A stretch of DNA of 64,000 nucleotides from Prauserella_A sp040635515 (GTDB lineage Bacteria > Actinomycetota > Actinomycetes > Mycobacteriales > Pseudonocardiaceae), in NCBI GenBank assembly GCA_040635515.1, contig JBEYHY010000001.1, forward strand, positions 1,116,001 to 1,180,000. The letters run 5' to 3'. Positions 1 to 8,294 of this stretch are shown in pieces. Position 1 is the first letter of the stretch; each line of letters starts with the position of its first letter. The notes beneath the pieces were generated by a model that did not search any database, was not told the DNA's origin, and worked only from the letters and a program-made list of their open reading frames with translations. The translations under genes and the position numbers were made by a program.

Positions 1-241
1 CACCGACTCTGCGATGTGCGGGGACGCCCGTGATGTCCTGGCCGTCGAACGTGATGGAACCTGACTCGGCTTTGTTGAGCCCCGCGACGGCGCGCAGGGT
101 CGTGGTCTTGCCCGCGCCGTTGCGGCCCAGCAGTACCGTCACCTCACCCGCGCGTACGCGTAGCGACACCTCCCATACCGCGCGGATGTCGCCGTATCCC
201 GTGGCGAGGCCGTCGACGCTCAGCAGCGGTTCCTCGTTCAT
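1..241 (-). CDS. livF: Branched-chain amino-acid-type ABC transporter ATP-binding protein, LivF-like (5' part only)
   Basis: This is the N-terminal 80 residues of a LivF-type ATPase; the rest lies beyond the left edge. It would energise a Liv/HAAT-family importer at the cytoplasmic face of the membrane. The Walker A motif GRNGAGKT is visible at about residues 37-44. The ATG start (complement of 239-241) overlaps the stop of the upstream livM-livG gene as ATGA, so the two genes are translationally coupled. The family usually carries amino acids, but some members import aromatic or other organic acids. Here the operon also encodes a thiolase and an acyl-CoA ligase, so a carboxylic-acid substrate is a reasonable inference. 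Confidence 0.9.
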   Translation of the reverse strand, partial: MNEEPLLSVDGLATGYGDIRAVWEVSLRVRAGEVTVLLGRNGAGKTTTLRAVAGLNKAESGSITFDGQDITGVPAHRRVG

Positions 242-2043
242 GGCATGACCTCCTGCCTGATCCCGAGATACTCCGAACGCACTCGCGGATGGTTCTCGAT
301 CTCGGCCGGTTCGCCCTCGGCGACCAGTTCTCCCTGTGCCAGCACCGTCACCGTGTCGGCGAGGTCGAGCACGAGGCGGAAGTTGTGCTCGACGAGGATG
401 ACGGCGGGACCGGCGTCCCTGATCCTCCTGATGAGCACGGCGAGCCGGTCGACCTCGTCTTCGTCCAAACCGGACGCGACCTCGTCGAGCAGCAGGACCT
501 TCGGCCGCGCGACGAGCGCCCTCGCCACTTCGAGCAGCCTGCGCGTGCCAAGCGGCAGCGACGCGGCTTCGGCGTCGGCCAGATGTTCGAGACCCACGAG
601 CCTCAGCATGGTGGTCACCTCGGCCTCGTTGGCCTCGGCCGCCCTGCGGTAGCGGGGCAGCCGCAGGATCGCGGAGGGCATGCCCGCGTATCGAGCGGTG
701 TAGCCTCCGGCGGCGACCGCTTCCCTCACCGTGATGTGCTCGGGAAACAGCGGTGTCTGGAAGGTGCGCGCGACCCCTTCCCTCGCTACCCGGTGCGTGG
801 GCTTTCCCGTGATGTCCCGGTCTCCGATCATGATCGTTCCCGCGTCGGTGCGGTAGTAGCCGCAGATCATGTTGAGCAGGGTCGTCTTGCCCGATCCGTT
901 GGGACCGATGAGCGCCGTGATCCGGCCCGGCTCGGCGGTGAGGTTCACGCCACCGAGCGCTCGCAATCCGCCGAACCGCTTGTGCACGTCCTCGGCCCGC
1001 AACCGCGCGCCGGCAAGCGGTGGGAGCGGCACGTCGGGTTCCGCCGCGACGGCCCCCTTGTCCTCTTCCGGCGGATCCCATCGGGCGACGAGCTTGCCCA
1101 TGCCCTTCTTCGCGAGCCCGGCAAGCCCGTTGGCGACGAGAGTGCCCGCGATGATCAGGAAGGCGCCGTAGACCACCTGGGCGTATTGCTCGAAGTCCGT
1201 CGATCGCAACGGGCCGTACTGCATCACGGCGGCGCCGATCAGCGGGCCGTAGATGCTCTTGGCGCCGCCCAGAATCGAGGCGGCGAGCACCGTGACGGCC
1301 ATCGTGAAGCCGAACGAGCCCGGCGAGAGGTACTTGTCGGCGAAGGCGAACAACGCTCCGGCGATTCCGGCGGGGATCGCCCCGACCGCATAGGCGGTCA
1401 GTTTCAGCCGGTACACCGAGATGCCCAGCGACGAGGCGAGCACAGGGCTCTGCCGCAGGACCTGGAAGGCCACGCCGTGGCGCGAGGTGATGAGGTTGCG
1501 GATGACGACGAACCAGGCGACGGTCACGACGGCGACGACGACGTAGAAGGTGACGGTGTCCAGTTCGGTCCCGAACAGCACCGGGCCGGGGATGCCGACC
1601 ATGCCCACCGCGCCGCCCGTGTAGGGCTCAAGCAGTTCGATGAGCTGTGGCACGAGCAGTACGAGGAAGAACGATGTCATCGCCAGTGACCAGCCGCCGA
1701 GGCGCAGCCCCGGTATCCCGGAGACGAGCCCGACCACGAGCGCGGCCAGCGCGCCGATCACGATGAGCAACAGCAGATCGTTGGCCCAGTTCATCGCGAG
1801 ATAGCCGGTGAGGTAGGCGCCGGTGGCATACATCGCCGTCTGACCCAGCGCCAGCTCGCCCGCGTAGCCGAAGCTGAGATTGAGCCCGCTGGTGACGAGC
1901 GCGAGAATACAGGTCAGCAACAGCAGCCTTCGGGTTCCCGAGCTGATACCCAGCCACGGTGCCGCGATGAGCAGAGCACCGAGTACCAGCGGCAGTACCC
2001 ACGAAGGAATCGTGCGCAGGGTTCGGACGAGTGCCACGGTCAC
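238..2043 (-). CDS. Fused LivM permease - LivG ATPase of a branched-chain-type ABC importer
   Basis: A 601-residue protein joins two subunits that are usually separate. Residues about 1-330 form a LivM-type permease with many hydrophobic helices (for example around SFGYAGELALGQ). Residues about 350-601 form a LivG-type ATPase with Walker A GPNGSGKT near residue 385, Walker B VLLLDE, and an H-loop in ILVEHNF. The ABC signature reads LPLGTRR rather than the usual LSYGQ-like form. The GTG start overlaps the livH stop as GTGA, and the stop overlaps livF. The open frame extends further upstream, but that part is the antisense-frame shadow of livH. LivM-LivG fusions occur in actinobacteria; the fusion is read directly from the continuous frame. 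Confidence 0.9.
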   Translation of the reverse strand: MTVALVRTLRTIPSWVLPLVLGALLIAAPWLGISSGTRRLLLLTCILALVTSGLNLSFGYAGELALGQTAMYATGAYLTGYLAMNWANDLLLLIVIGALAALVVGLVSGIPGLRLGGWSLAMTSFFLVLLVPQLIELLEPYTGGAVGMVGIPGPVLFGTELDTVTFYVVVAVVTVAWFVVIRNLITSRHGVAFQVLRQSPVLASSLGISVYRLKLTAYAVGAIPAGIAGALFAFADKYLSPGSFGFTMAVTVLAASILGGAKSIYGPLIGAAVMQYGPLRSTDFEQYAQVVYGAFLIIAGTLVANGLAGLAKKGMGKLVARWDPPEEDKGAVAAEPDVPLPPLAGARLRAEDVHKRFGGLRALGGVNLTAEPGRITALIGPNGSGKTTLLNMICGYYRTDAGTIMIGDRDITGKPTHRVAREGVARTFQTPLFPEHITVREAVAAGGYTARYAGMPSAILRLPRYRRAAEANEAEVTTMLRLVGLEHLADAEAASLPLGTRRLLEVARALVARPKVLLLDEVASGLDEDEVDRLAVLIRRIRDAGPAVILVEHNFRLVLDLADTVTVLAQGELVAEGEPAEIENHPRVRSEYLGIRQEVMP

Positions 2044-2897
2044 ACCATCCTTTCCCTTGTCCTGCCGAACAGTCCGGTGGGTTTGAGCATCAGGATGAGG
2101 ATCAGCACGCCGAACACCATGATCGTCGGGAACTGGCTGCCGAGCCACCTGCCGGACAACGCCTCGACCAGCCCGACGACGAAGCCGCCGATGAGCGCAC
2201 CGGGCAGGCTGCCGAATCCGCCGATGGCGACCGCGACGAAACCCTTGAGTGCCAGCGCGGCGCCGAGCGTGGCGACGGCGAAGGTCTTGGGGCCGACCAG
2301 CGGCCCGGTCAGTCCGGCGAGGACACCGGTGAACACGAACGCACCGAGTGCGAGCCTGCCGACGTTGATTCCGCGCAACTGTGCGGCTTCCCTGTCCTCT
2401 GCCATCGCGAGCAGGGCGAGCCCCGTACGCGACCGTCTGCCGTAACCGGTGAGGGCGATCGTGATCGCGATGACGACCGCGATAAGGGTGAGTTCGACGA
2501 CGCTGACCCTTCCGCCGAACAACGTCAGGGTCTCGTCCGATCCGGTCGCGGGCACCTTGAGCACCTGGTCGCCCCAGATCAACCTGGTCACCCCGTCCAC
2601 AAGGGTCGCCATGCCGAGTGTGGTGACGAGGTGGGCGTGCATTCCTTTCACGGGCCGGATCGCGATGAACTCCTCCACCAGCGCGATGAGCCCGATGCCC
2701 GCCGCGGCGATGAGGAAGATCAGCAGTACCGGCAGTTCGGCGACCACCAGTCCCCAGTAGGTCACGAAGACCGCGAACATCATGAGTTGCGCGTGCGCGA
2801 AGTTGAACGTCGTGTACGCGATGAACACCAGGTTGTACCCGATGGCGACCAGGGCGTAGACCGCCCCGATCGAAAGGCCGGACCAGACGGCTGTCAC
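2040..2897 (-). CDS. livH: Branched-chain amino-acid-type ABC transporter permease, LivH-like
   Basis: A 285-residue integral membrane permease of the LivH family, which pairs with LivM to form the translocation channel. It is hydrophobic throughout, with the typical N-terminal segment GLSIGAVYALVAIGYNL and the internal GAFVFTGVLAGLTGPLVGP region. I chose the GTG at 2897 because AGGAGG lies 9 bases upstream; the longer frame to 3002 would run into the thiolase gene. It lies 25 bp downstream of the thiolase stop, so it probably shares the operon that starts at the FadD3-like gene. No periplasmic binding protein is visible here; it may lie left of the window. Confidence 0.9.
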   Translation of the reverse strand: MTAVWSGLSIGAVYALVAIGYNLVFIAYTTFNFAHAQLMMFAVFVTYWGLVVAELPVLLIFLIAAAGIGLIALVEEFIAIRPVKGMHAHLVTTLGMATLVDGVTRLIWGDQVLKVPATGSDETLTLFGGRVSVVELTLIAVVIAITIALTGYGRRSRTGLALLAMAEDREAAQLRGINVGRLALGAFVFTGVLAGLTGPLVGPKTFAVATLGAALALKGFVAVAIGGFGSLPGALIGGFVVGLVEALSGRWLGSQFPTIMVFGVLILILMLKPTGLFGRTRERMV

Positions 2898-2922
2898 CTG
2901 GACCCACCTCCTTTTGCTGTAG

Positions 2923-4143
2923 TCAGGAAAGGCGTTCCAGTACGAGCGCCATCCCCTGGCCGCCCGCCGTGCACATGGTGACGAGACCGGTCTGGCCATC
3001 ACGGAAGGCGAGCCCGTTGAGCAACGTCGTGGTCAGCCGCGCTCCGGTCTGCCCGAACGGATGCCCGAGCGCGATCGCTCCACCGTGGACATTGACCTTG
3101 TCGATGTCGAGTTTGAGCTCGTCGACCGCGGGCAGCACCTGCGCGGCGAACGCCTCGTTCAGTTCAACGAGGTCGAGGTCGCTCGTGGACATTCCGGCCA
3201 GCGCGAGAGCACGCCGGGTCGCCTCGACCGGGCCGAGCCCCATGATCTCGGGCGAGAGCGCGGAGACACCGGTCGAGACGATCCGGGCCAGCGGAGTGAT
3301 CCCCAGTTCGCCCGCCCGGTCGCCGGACATGATCACCAGTGCCGCGGCGCCGTCGTTGAGGCCGCAGCAGTTCCCCGCCGTCACCGTGCCGTCCTCCCGG
3401 AAGGCGGGTTTCAGCGAGGACAGTTTCTCCGCGGTCACCCCGGACCTCGGCCCGTCGTCGGCAGAGACGACGACACCGTCGGCGCGCGTAAACGGGGTGA
3501 TGTCGGTGGCGAAGAACCCGTCGGCGATGGCCCGCTCCGCCCGCTGCTGGCTCATCGCGGCGAACTCGTCCTGAGCTTTCCTGCTCACCGATCGGCATTG
3601 GGCTACGTTCTCCGCGGTCTGTCCCATCGCGACATACACGTCGGGCAAGGCACCCCCTGCCCGGGGATCGCTCCACGGAGCGGACCCGGCCGCCGCCCGT
3701 CGTTCGCTGCGCCGCCCCGCCTCGGCGTAGCGGGGATTGCGCGTGTCCGGCATTCCGTCCGCTTTTCCGGAGCCGAACCGGGACACCGCCTCGGCTCCGG
3801 CCGAGATCAGTACGTGAGCCTCGCCCGCCTTGATGGCGTGCAGGGCCATGCGCGTGGTCTGCACGCTGGAGGCGCAGTAGCGCTGAACCGTGGTACCCGG
3901 CACGTCATCGAGACCGAGGGTCACCGCGACCACCCTGGCCAGCCCGTATCCCTGCTCACCGGCGGGCTGCGCCGTACCGAGCAGTACGTCGTCCACCTCG
4001 TGCGGGTCGAGTGAGGGCACCCGCTCCAGCGCCGCTCCCACCATCGCGACAGCGAGGTCGTCGGCGCGCACGGAGGCGAGTGAACCCTTGTAGGCCTTGC
4101 CGATGGGCGAGCGTGCGGCGGCGACGATCACGGCTTCGGGCAT
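2923..4143 (-). CDS. Thiolase family protein (acetyl-CoA acetyltransferase/3-ketoacyl-CoA thiolase)
   Basis: A 406-residue thiolase of normal family length. It catalyses CoA-dependent cleavage of a 3-ketoacyl-CoA, or the reverse condensation. The nucleophilic Cys is at about residue 90 in RYCASSVQT. The catalytic His is at about 361 in GGAIALGHPFGQTGA, and the second Cys is at about 391 in TMCTAGGQG. It sits between the acyl-CoA ligase and the Liv transporter on one strand, so it probably performs a thiolytic step on an acid imported by that transporter. It is more distant from the FadA6-like thiolase at 5932 than a recent duplicate would be, so the two probably act on different intermediates. 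Confidence 0.92.
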   Translation of the reverse strand: MPEAVIVAAARSPIGKAYKGSLASVRADDLAVAMVGAALERVPSLDPHEVDDVLLGTAQPAGEQGYGLARVVAVTLGLDDVPGTTVQRYCASSVQTTRMALHAIKAGEAHVLISAGAEAVSRFGSGKADGMPDTRNPRYAEAGRRSERRAAAGSAPWSDPRAGGALPDVYVAMGQTAENVAQCRSVSRKAQDEFAAMSQQRAERAIADGFFATDITPFTRADGVVVSADDGPRSGVTAEKLSSLKPAFREDGTVTAGNCCGLNDGAAALVIMSGDRAGELGITPLARIVSTGVSALSPEIMGLGPVEATRRALALAGMSTSDLDLVELNEAFAAQVLPAVDELKLDIDKVNVHGGAIALGHPFGQTGARLTTTLLNGLAFRDGQTGLVTMCTAGGQGMALVLERLS

Positions 4144-4176
4144 GGTGACTCCTTTGTGAGGACGGGGATCCGAGGG

Positions 4177-5787
4177 TCAGCGACCCGAGCCGAGCCGGAA
4201 CTTCTGGACCTTGCCGCTCGGGGTGCGCGGCAGTTCGCCGACGAACGTGAAGTGCCGGGGAACCTTGTAGTTGGCCATCGTGTCGCGGCAGAAGGCGATC
4301 AGTTCGTCCGCGGTGGGGGTGCTGCCGTTCCTCGCGACGACGTAGGCGTGGCCTACCTCGCCCAGCCGGTCGTCGCGGGCTCCGACGACCGCGACCTCGG
4401 CGACATCGGGATGTTCGGACAGCAGCCGTTCGATCTCGGCGGGATAGGCGTTGAAGCCGCCGACCACGAACATGTCCTTGAGCCGGTCGGTGACCCGCAG
4501 GTAGCCGTCGGTGTCGAGCCAGCCGATGTCTCCGGTGTGCAGCCAGCCCGCCGCGTCGATGGCTTTTTCGGTCGCGCCGGGGTCCTCGAAGTACCCGACC
4601 ATGAGGTTCGCGCCGCGGACGAGGATCTCGCCCTTCTCTCCCGGCGGGAGCGTTTCGCCGCCAGGGCCGGCGATGACGACCTCGACGCCGGGAATGGCCT
4701 TGCCGCAGCTTGTGGACAGTCGTTCCTGGTCGGTGTCCGGCGGGCACACCGTTGCCGTTCCACAGGTTTCGGTGAGCCCGTATGCGGTGATGACGTCGCG
4801 GAACCCGAGGTCGTCCCGCATGCTTTTCAGCAGTGGCACGGGAACCACGGTCGCGCCGGTGACCGCGAGCCGCACCGAGCCCAGGTCGTAGTCTCCTCTG
4901 CGGGGATGCGCCAGTATCGAGGAATAGACGGTCGGCGCCCCGGGGAAGACGGTGATCCGCTCCGCCTGCACCAGCTCCAATGCCGCCTCCACGTCGAACA
5001 CCGCGAGCGGAACCATGGTCGCCGTGCGTACGAGGCAGGCCAGAATCCCGGCGCGATAGCCGAAACTGTGGAAGAACGGGTTGATCAGCAGGTAGCGGTC
5101 GCCGGGCAGCAGGCCGACCATGTCGCTCCACGCCTCGTCGACCCACAGGTTGCTGCGGTGGGTCACCATTGCGCCCTTGGGAAAACCGGTGGTACCCGAG
5201 GTGAACAGAATGTCGGCGACATCGTCGGGCCGCAGGTCCCCGATGCGCCGGTCGACCTCGGCGGCGGGCACCCGCTCGCCGCCCGAAACGAACCGGTCGA
5301 AGGGCACGACGAAGGGATCCGCGCTCGCTCGCATGGTCACCACGGTGCGCAACGACGGCAGCGCGGGTACCGGGGTCTCCGCCGTCGGCCCTTGCGCGCT
5401 TTCTCCGCGCAGCATTTCGAGGTAGTCGTTGCCGAGGAAGCCGTCGTCGATGACCAGCAGCACGGCCCTGACCTTGGCCAGCGCGTAACGCGCCTCCTCG
5501 CCCTTGAACCGGGTGTTGATGGGCACGAGGATCCCGCCGGCGGCCATGATGCCCAGCGCGGCGATGATCCAGCGGCCCGAGTTCGGCGCCCACACCGCGG
5601 CCCGCTCCCCTGGCCGCAATCCCCTCGCGATCGCGCCCCGCGCGAACCGGGTCACCTCGGCGTCCAGTTCGGCGTAGGTCAGCCGGAGATCGCCGTCGGC
5701 GACGGCGAGTGTGTCCGGCGCCGTTTCCGCCGCCGTGCGCACGGCGGCGGGAATGGTCGTCCAGCCGGCGGTGTCCGGTTCCGGCAC
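4177..5787 (-). CDS. Acyl-CoA synthetase, FadD3-like (AMP-binding enzyme)
   Basis: A 536-residue adenylate-forming ligase that activates a carboxylic acid to its CoA thioester with ATP. The P-loop FTSGTTGFPKG lies near residue 200, and the GYFEDP and GWLHTGDIG motifs near 400. The C-terminal Lys motif PSGKVQKFRL is intact. The segment NPFFHSFGYRAGILACL and the tail closely resemble, from memory, mycobacterial FadD3, which activates HIP, the steroid C/D-ring acid. The actual substrate is therefore inferred. The GTG start at 5787 is preceded by GGGAGG. It is the first gene of the leftward operon ligase-thiolase-livH-livMG-livF, and a KstR2-like palindrome lies 77 bp upstream. Confidence 0.88.
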   Translation of the reverse strand: MPEPDTAGWTTIPAAVRTAAETAPDTLAVADGDLRLTYAELDAEVTRFARGAIARGLRPGERAAVWAPNSGRWIIAALGIMAAGGILVPINTRFKGEEARYALAKVRAVLLVIDDGFLGNDYLEMLRGESAQGPTAETPVPALPSLRTVVTMRASADPFVVPFDRFVSGGERVPAAEVDRRIGDLRPDDVADILFTSGTTGFPKGAMVTHRSNLWVDEAWSDMVGLLPGDRYLLINPFFHSFGYRAGILACLVRTATMVPLAVFDVEAALELVQAERITVFPGAPTVYSSILAHPRRGDYDLGSVRLAVTGATVVPVPLLKSMRDDLGFRDVITAYGLTETCGTATVCPPDTDQERLSTSCGKAIPGVEVVIAGPGGETLPPGEKGEILVRGANLMVGYFEDPGATEKAIDAAGWLHTGDIGWLDTDGYLRVTDRLKDMFVVGGFNAYPAEIERLLSEHPDVAEVAVVGARDDRLGEVGHAYVVARNGSTPTADELIAFCRDTMANYKVPRHFTFVGELPRTPSGKVQKFRLGSGR

Positions 5788-5863
5788 GATGCGCCTCCCT
5801 GGTTCCTTCTCGAATACGCCTGAGCCTCACGGCCGCGATTCGCGTCCCGATCCTAGCGACCCA

Positions 5864-5877
5864 ACCAAGCGCTTGCT
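5864..5877. promoter_or_regulatory. KstR2-like palindromic operator in a divergent promoter region
   Basis: The 14-mer ACCAAGCGCTTGCT matches the published KstR2 consensus AnCAAGnnCTTGnT at all fixed positions. It lies in the 144-bp gap between the divergent FadD3-like and FadA6-like genes, so one site could repress both operons. Related sites occur at 11524, 11740, 16347, 16494 and 22731. Confidence 0.75.
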
Positions 5878-5931
5878 AGACTTTCGGGGCGACCATTCGC
5901 TCATCGCAGAGCAACCTGGGAGGATCCGCAC

Positions 5932-7083
5932 ATGGCCGAGGCTTACCTCGTTGACGCGGTCCGCACGCCGGTCACCAAACGCGGAGGCGCGCTGGCCGCC
6001 GTCCATTCCGCCGACCTCGGCGCGCACGTGCTGTCCGCGCTCATGAACCGCGCCGGTGTCGACCCCGCGGCGGTGGAGGACGTCATCCTCGGCTGCGTGG
6101 ACACGATCGGCTCGCAGGCGGGCGACATCGCCCGTACCGCGTGGCTCGCCGCGGGCCTGCCCGAGGAAGTCCCCGGAGTGACGGTCGACCGGCAGTGCGG
6201 ATCGTCGCAGCAGGCCGTGCACTTCGCGGCACAGGCCGTGCTCAGCGGAACCGCCGACGTGGTCGTCGCGGGCGGGGTGCAGAACATGAGCGCCGTCCCC
6301 ATTTCGGCAGCCATGACGACGGGCGAGCAATTCGGCTTTCCCGATCCCTTCTCCGGCTCGGAGGGCTGGGTACGGCGCTACGGCAACGTTCCCGTTTCGC
6401 AGTTCAGGTCGGCGGAGATGATCGCGCGCAAGTGGGGAATCAGCAGACGCGACATGGAGGAGTTTTCCCTGCGCAGCCACGAGAAGGCGCTCGCGGCGAT
6501 CGCGGGCGGCCGGTTCGAGCGGGAGATCGTCCCGCTCGGCGAGGCGAGCGTGGACACATGTCCGAGGGCCGGCACGTCACTGGAGAAGATGGCCGCGCTG
6601 GCACCGCTGGAGGAAGGTGGCAGCGTCACCGCGGCCGTGTCGAGCCAGATCTGCGACGGCGCGGCCGCGCTGCTGGTCATGTCGGAACGAGGGGTGCGCG
6701 AGCACGGCGTCACGCCACGGGCACGCGTCCACCACATCTCGGTGCGGGCGGCCGATCCGGTGTGGATGCTCACCGCACCCATTCCCGCGACGGAACGAGC
6801 GCTGGCCCGTACCGGGCTCGGCATCGGCGACATCGACCTCGTCGAGATCAACGAGGCGTTCGCCTCGGTCGTGCTGGCCTGGCTGCGGGAAAGCGGGGCC
6901 GATCCGGCGAGGGTCAACGTCAACGGCGGCGGCATCGCGCTCGGGCATCCACTCGGAGCCACCGGGGCGAGGCTGATGACCACACTGCTGCACGAACTCG
7001 AACGCACCGGCGGCCGGTTCGGGCTGCAAACCATGTGCGAGGGCGGAGGCCAAGCCAACGTGACGATCCTGGAACGGCTTTGA
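5932..7083 (+). CDS. Acetyl-CoA acyltransferase, FadA6-like steroid-type thiolase
   Basis: A 383-residue thiolase. Catalytic residues are visible: Cys89 in VDRQCGSSQQA, His339 in GGGIALGHPLGATGA and Cys369 in LQTMCEGGGQAN. The pattern VDRQCGSSQQ with MTTGEQFGF and GLQTMCEGGG strongly resembles, from memory, mycobacterial FadA6, a thiolase of the KstR2 (HIP-degradation) regulon. This supports a ring-cleavage or beta-oxidation thiolytic role on a steroid-like CoA ester. The ATG at 5932 is preceded by GGGAGGA. It leads a rightward operon with an SDR whose start overlaps its stop (TGATG). A KstR2-like operator lies 55 bp upstream. Confidence 0.92.
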   Translation: MAEAYLVDAVRTPVTKRGGALAAVHSADLGAHVLSALMNRAGVDPAAVEDVILGCVDTIGSQAGDIARTAWLAAGLPEEVPGVTVDRQCGSSQQAVHFAAQAVLSGTADVVVAGGVQNMSAVPISAAMTTGEQFGFPDPFSGSEGWVRRYGNVPVSQFRSAEMIARKWGISRRDMEEFSLRSHEKALAAIAGGRFEREIVPLGEASVDTCPRAGTSLEKMAALAPLEEGGSVTAAVSSQICDGAAALLVMSERGVREHGVTPRARVHHISVRAADPVWMLTAPIPATERALARTGLGIGDIDLVEINEAFASVVLAWLRESGADPARVNVNGGGIALGHPLGATGARLMTTLLHELERTGGRFGLQTMCEGGGQANVTILERL

Positions 7084-7880
7084 TGGGCGAGCACGACGGC
7101 AAGGCGGTCATCGTCACCGGAGGCACGCGCGGCATCGGCGCCGCCATCACGCGCCGGTTTCTCGCCGAAGGCGCCGACGTACTGGTGTGCGGCCGGACCG
7201 AACCCGGCGACCTGCCTTCACACGAGGGAAAGCGGGCCGTCTTCGCGGCGGCGGACATCCGGCAGCCCGACGAGGCCGCCTCGGTCGTGAGCACCTGCGT
7301 CGATCGCTTCGGCAGGCTGGACGTCCTCGTCAACAACGCGGGCGGCGCGCCACCGGCCGACACGGCGACGATGTCACCCCGGTTCATGTCGGCTGTCGTG
7401 TCGCTCAACCTGCTGGCTCCGTTCTACGTCGCGCAACCGGCCAACGAGGTGATGAAAGCTCAGCGGGACGGCGGGCTGATCATCAACATCGGCAGTGTCG
7501 CGGGCCGCGATCCCGCTCCGGGCGCGACGGCCTATTCCGCCGCGAAGGCAGGGCTGTCGATGCTCACCAGGTCACTCGGCATGGAGTTCGCGCCGAAGGT
7601 CAGGGTCAATCAGGTCACGGTAGGACTCGTCCGCACGGAACTGTCCCACCTCAACTATGGCGACGACGACGGTCAGGAACGAGTCGCCGCGACGATTCCT
7701 ATGGCAAGGATGGCCCTACCCGACGACGTCGCGGCGGCCTGTCTGCTGCTGGCTTCCCCGTCGGCCGGCTACCTCAACGGCGCCGAGTTGCTTGTGGACG
7801 GTGGCGGCGAGTTCCCGGCCCGGTATCTGGCCGTGAATCCCTCCCCGCACGAGACACGTGCGGAGGGGAGCGGGTCATAA
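7083..7880 (+). CDS. SDR family oxidoreductase
   Basis: A 265-residue classical short-chain dehydrogenase/reductase, expected to oxidise or reduce a hydroxyacyl or keto group with NAD(P)H. The nucleotide-binding glycine motif is VTGGTRGIG, followed by NNAGG. The active site appears complete: Ser in IGSVAG, then Tyr and Lys in AYSAAKAG. The C-terminal GGGEFPARYL tail is longer than in minimal SDRs. The ATG overlaps the FadA6-like stop by one base, so the genes are coupled. In the KstR2-type setting a hydroxyacyl-CoA dehydrogenase role is the simplest inference; the exact substrate cannot be read from the sequence. Confidence 0.88.
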   Translation: MGEHDGKAVIVTGGTRGIGAAITRRFLAEGADVLVCGRTEPGDLPSHEGKRAVFAAADIRQPDEAASVVSTCVDRFGRLDVLVNNAGGAPPADTATMSPRFMSAVVSLNLLAPFYVAQPANEVMKAQRDGGLIINIGSVAGRDPAPGATAYSAAKAGLSMLTRSLGMEFAPKVRVNQVTVGLVRTELSHLNYGDDDGQERVAATIPMARMALPDDVAAACLLLASPSAGYLNGAELLVDGGGEFPARYLAVNPSPHETRAEGSGS

Positions 7881-7920
7881 TCCGCTGGCGGCAGGTGTGC
7901 TGCTCGGGCAGGATCACCGC

Positions 7921-8286
7921 ATGTTCTCCGTGGTGTACAACGTGGCGATCGACTGTGCTGATGCCTACGAGCTCGCGCGGTTCTGGAGCGGCGTGACCGG
8001 GCATCCGCTGCATCCCGAGGACAAGCCGGGCGAGCCGGAGACCCAGGTGATGCTTCCCGAGGGCCCGCTGCTGCACTTCAACCAGGTGCCGGAACCCAAG
8101 AAGGGCAAGAACCGCATCCACCTGTGCCTGCGCCCGTCGACCTCACGTGAGGAGGAGGTCGCGCGGCTGCTGGAACTCGGAGCCACCCGGGTCGCCGACC
8201 ACAGGGAGCCGGACGGCTCGGGCTGGGTCGTCCTCGCCGACCCCGAGGGCAACGAGTTCTGTGTCCTGCGTGCCGAGATTCGGTGA
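7921..8286 (+). CDS. VOC (glyoxalase-like) family protein
   Basis: A 121-residue single-domain protein of the vicinal-oxygen-chelate superfamily, probably the Glyoxalase_6 type, with the opening YNVAIDCADAYELARFW and the closing GWVVLADPEGNEFCVL. Such domains bind divalent metal or small ligands; the exact reaction is unknown here. I prefer the ATG at 7921 over the in-frame start at 7858, which would add 21 residues without family similarity and overlap the SDR end. It is the last gene of the rightward FadA6-like operon and meets the acyl-CoA dehydrogenase operon tail to tail, only 8 bp apart. Confidence 0.8.
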   Translation: MFSVVYNVAIDCADAYELARFWSGVTGHPLHPEDKPGEPETQVMLPEGPLLHFNQVPEPKKGKNRIHLCLRPSTSREEEVARLLELGATRVADHREPDGSGWVVLADPEGNEFCVLRAEIR

Positions 8287-8294
8287 ACCCAGGG

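Noticed and set aside
289..1689. 466-codon forward open frame opposite livM-livG
   Set aside because: Composition is typical of antisense GC-rich frames, and the reverse strand has clear ABC motifs.
2898..3002. Longer livH start at 3002
   Set aside because: It would overlap the thiolase gene, while GTG 2897 has a good AGGAGG ribosome binding site.
4156..5823. 555-codon forward open frame opposite the FadD3-like gene
   Set aside because: Shadow of a well-supported acyl-CoA synthetase; no motif of its own.
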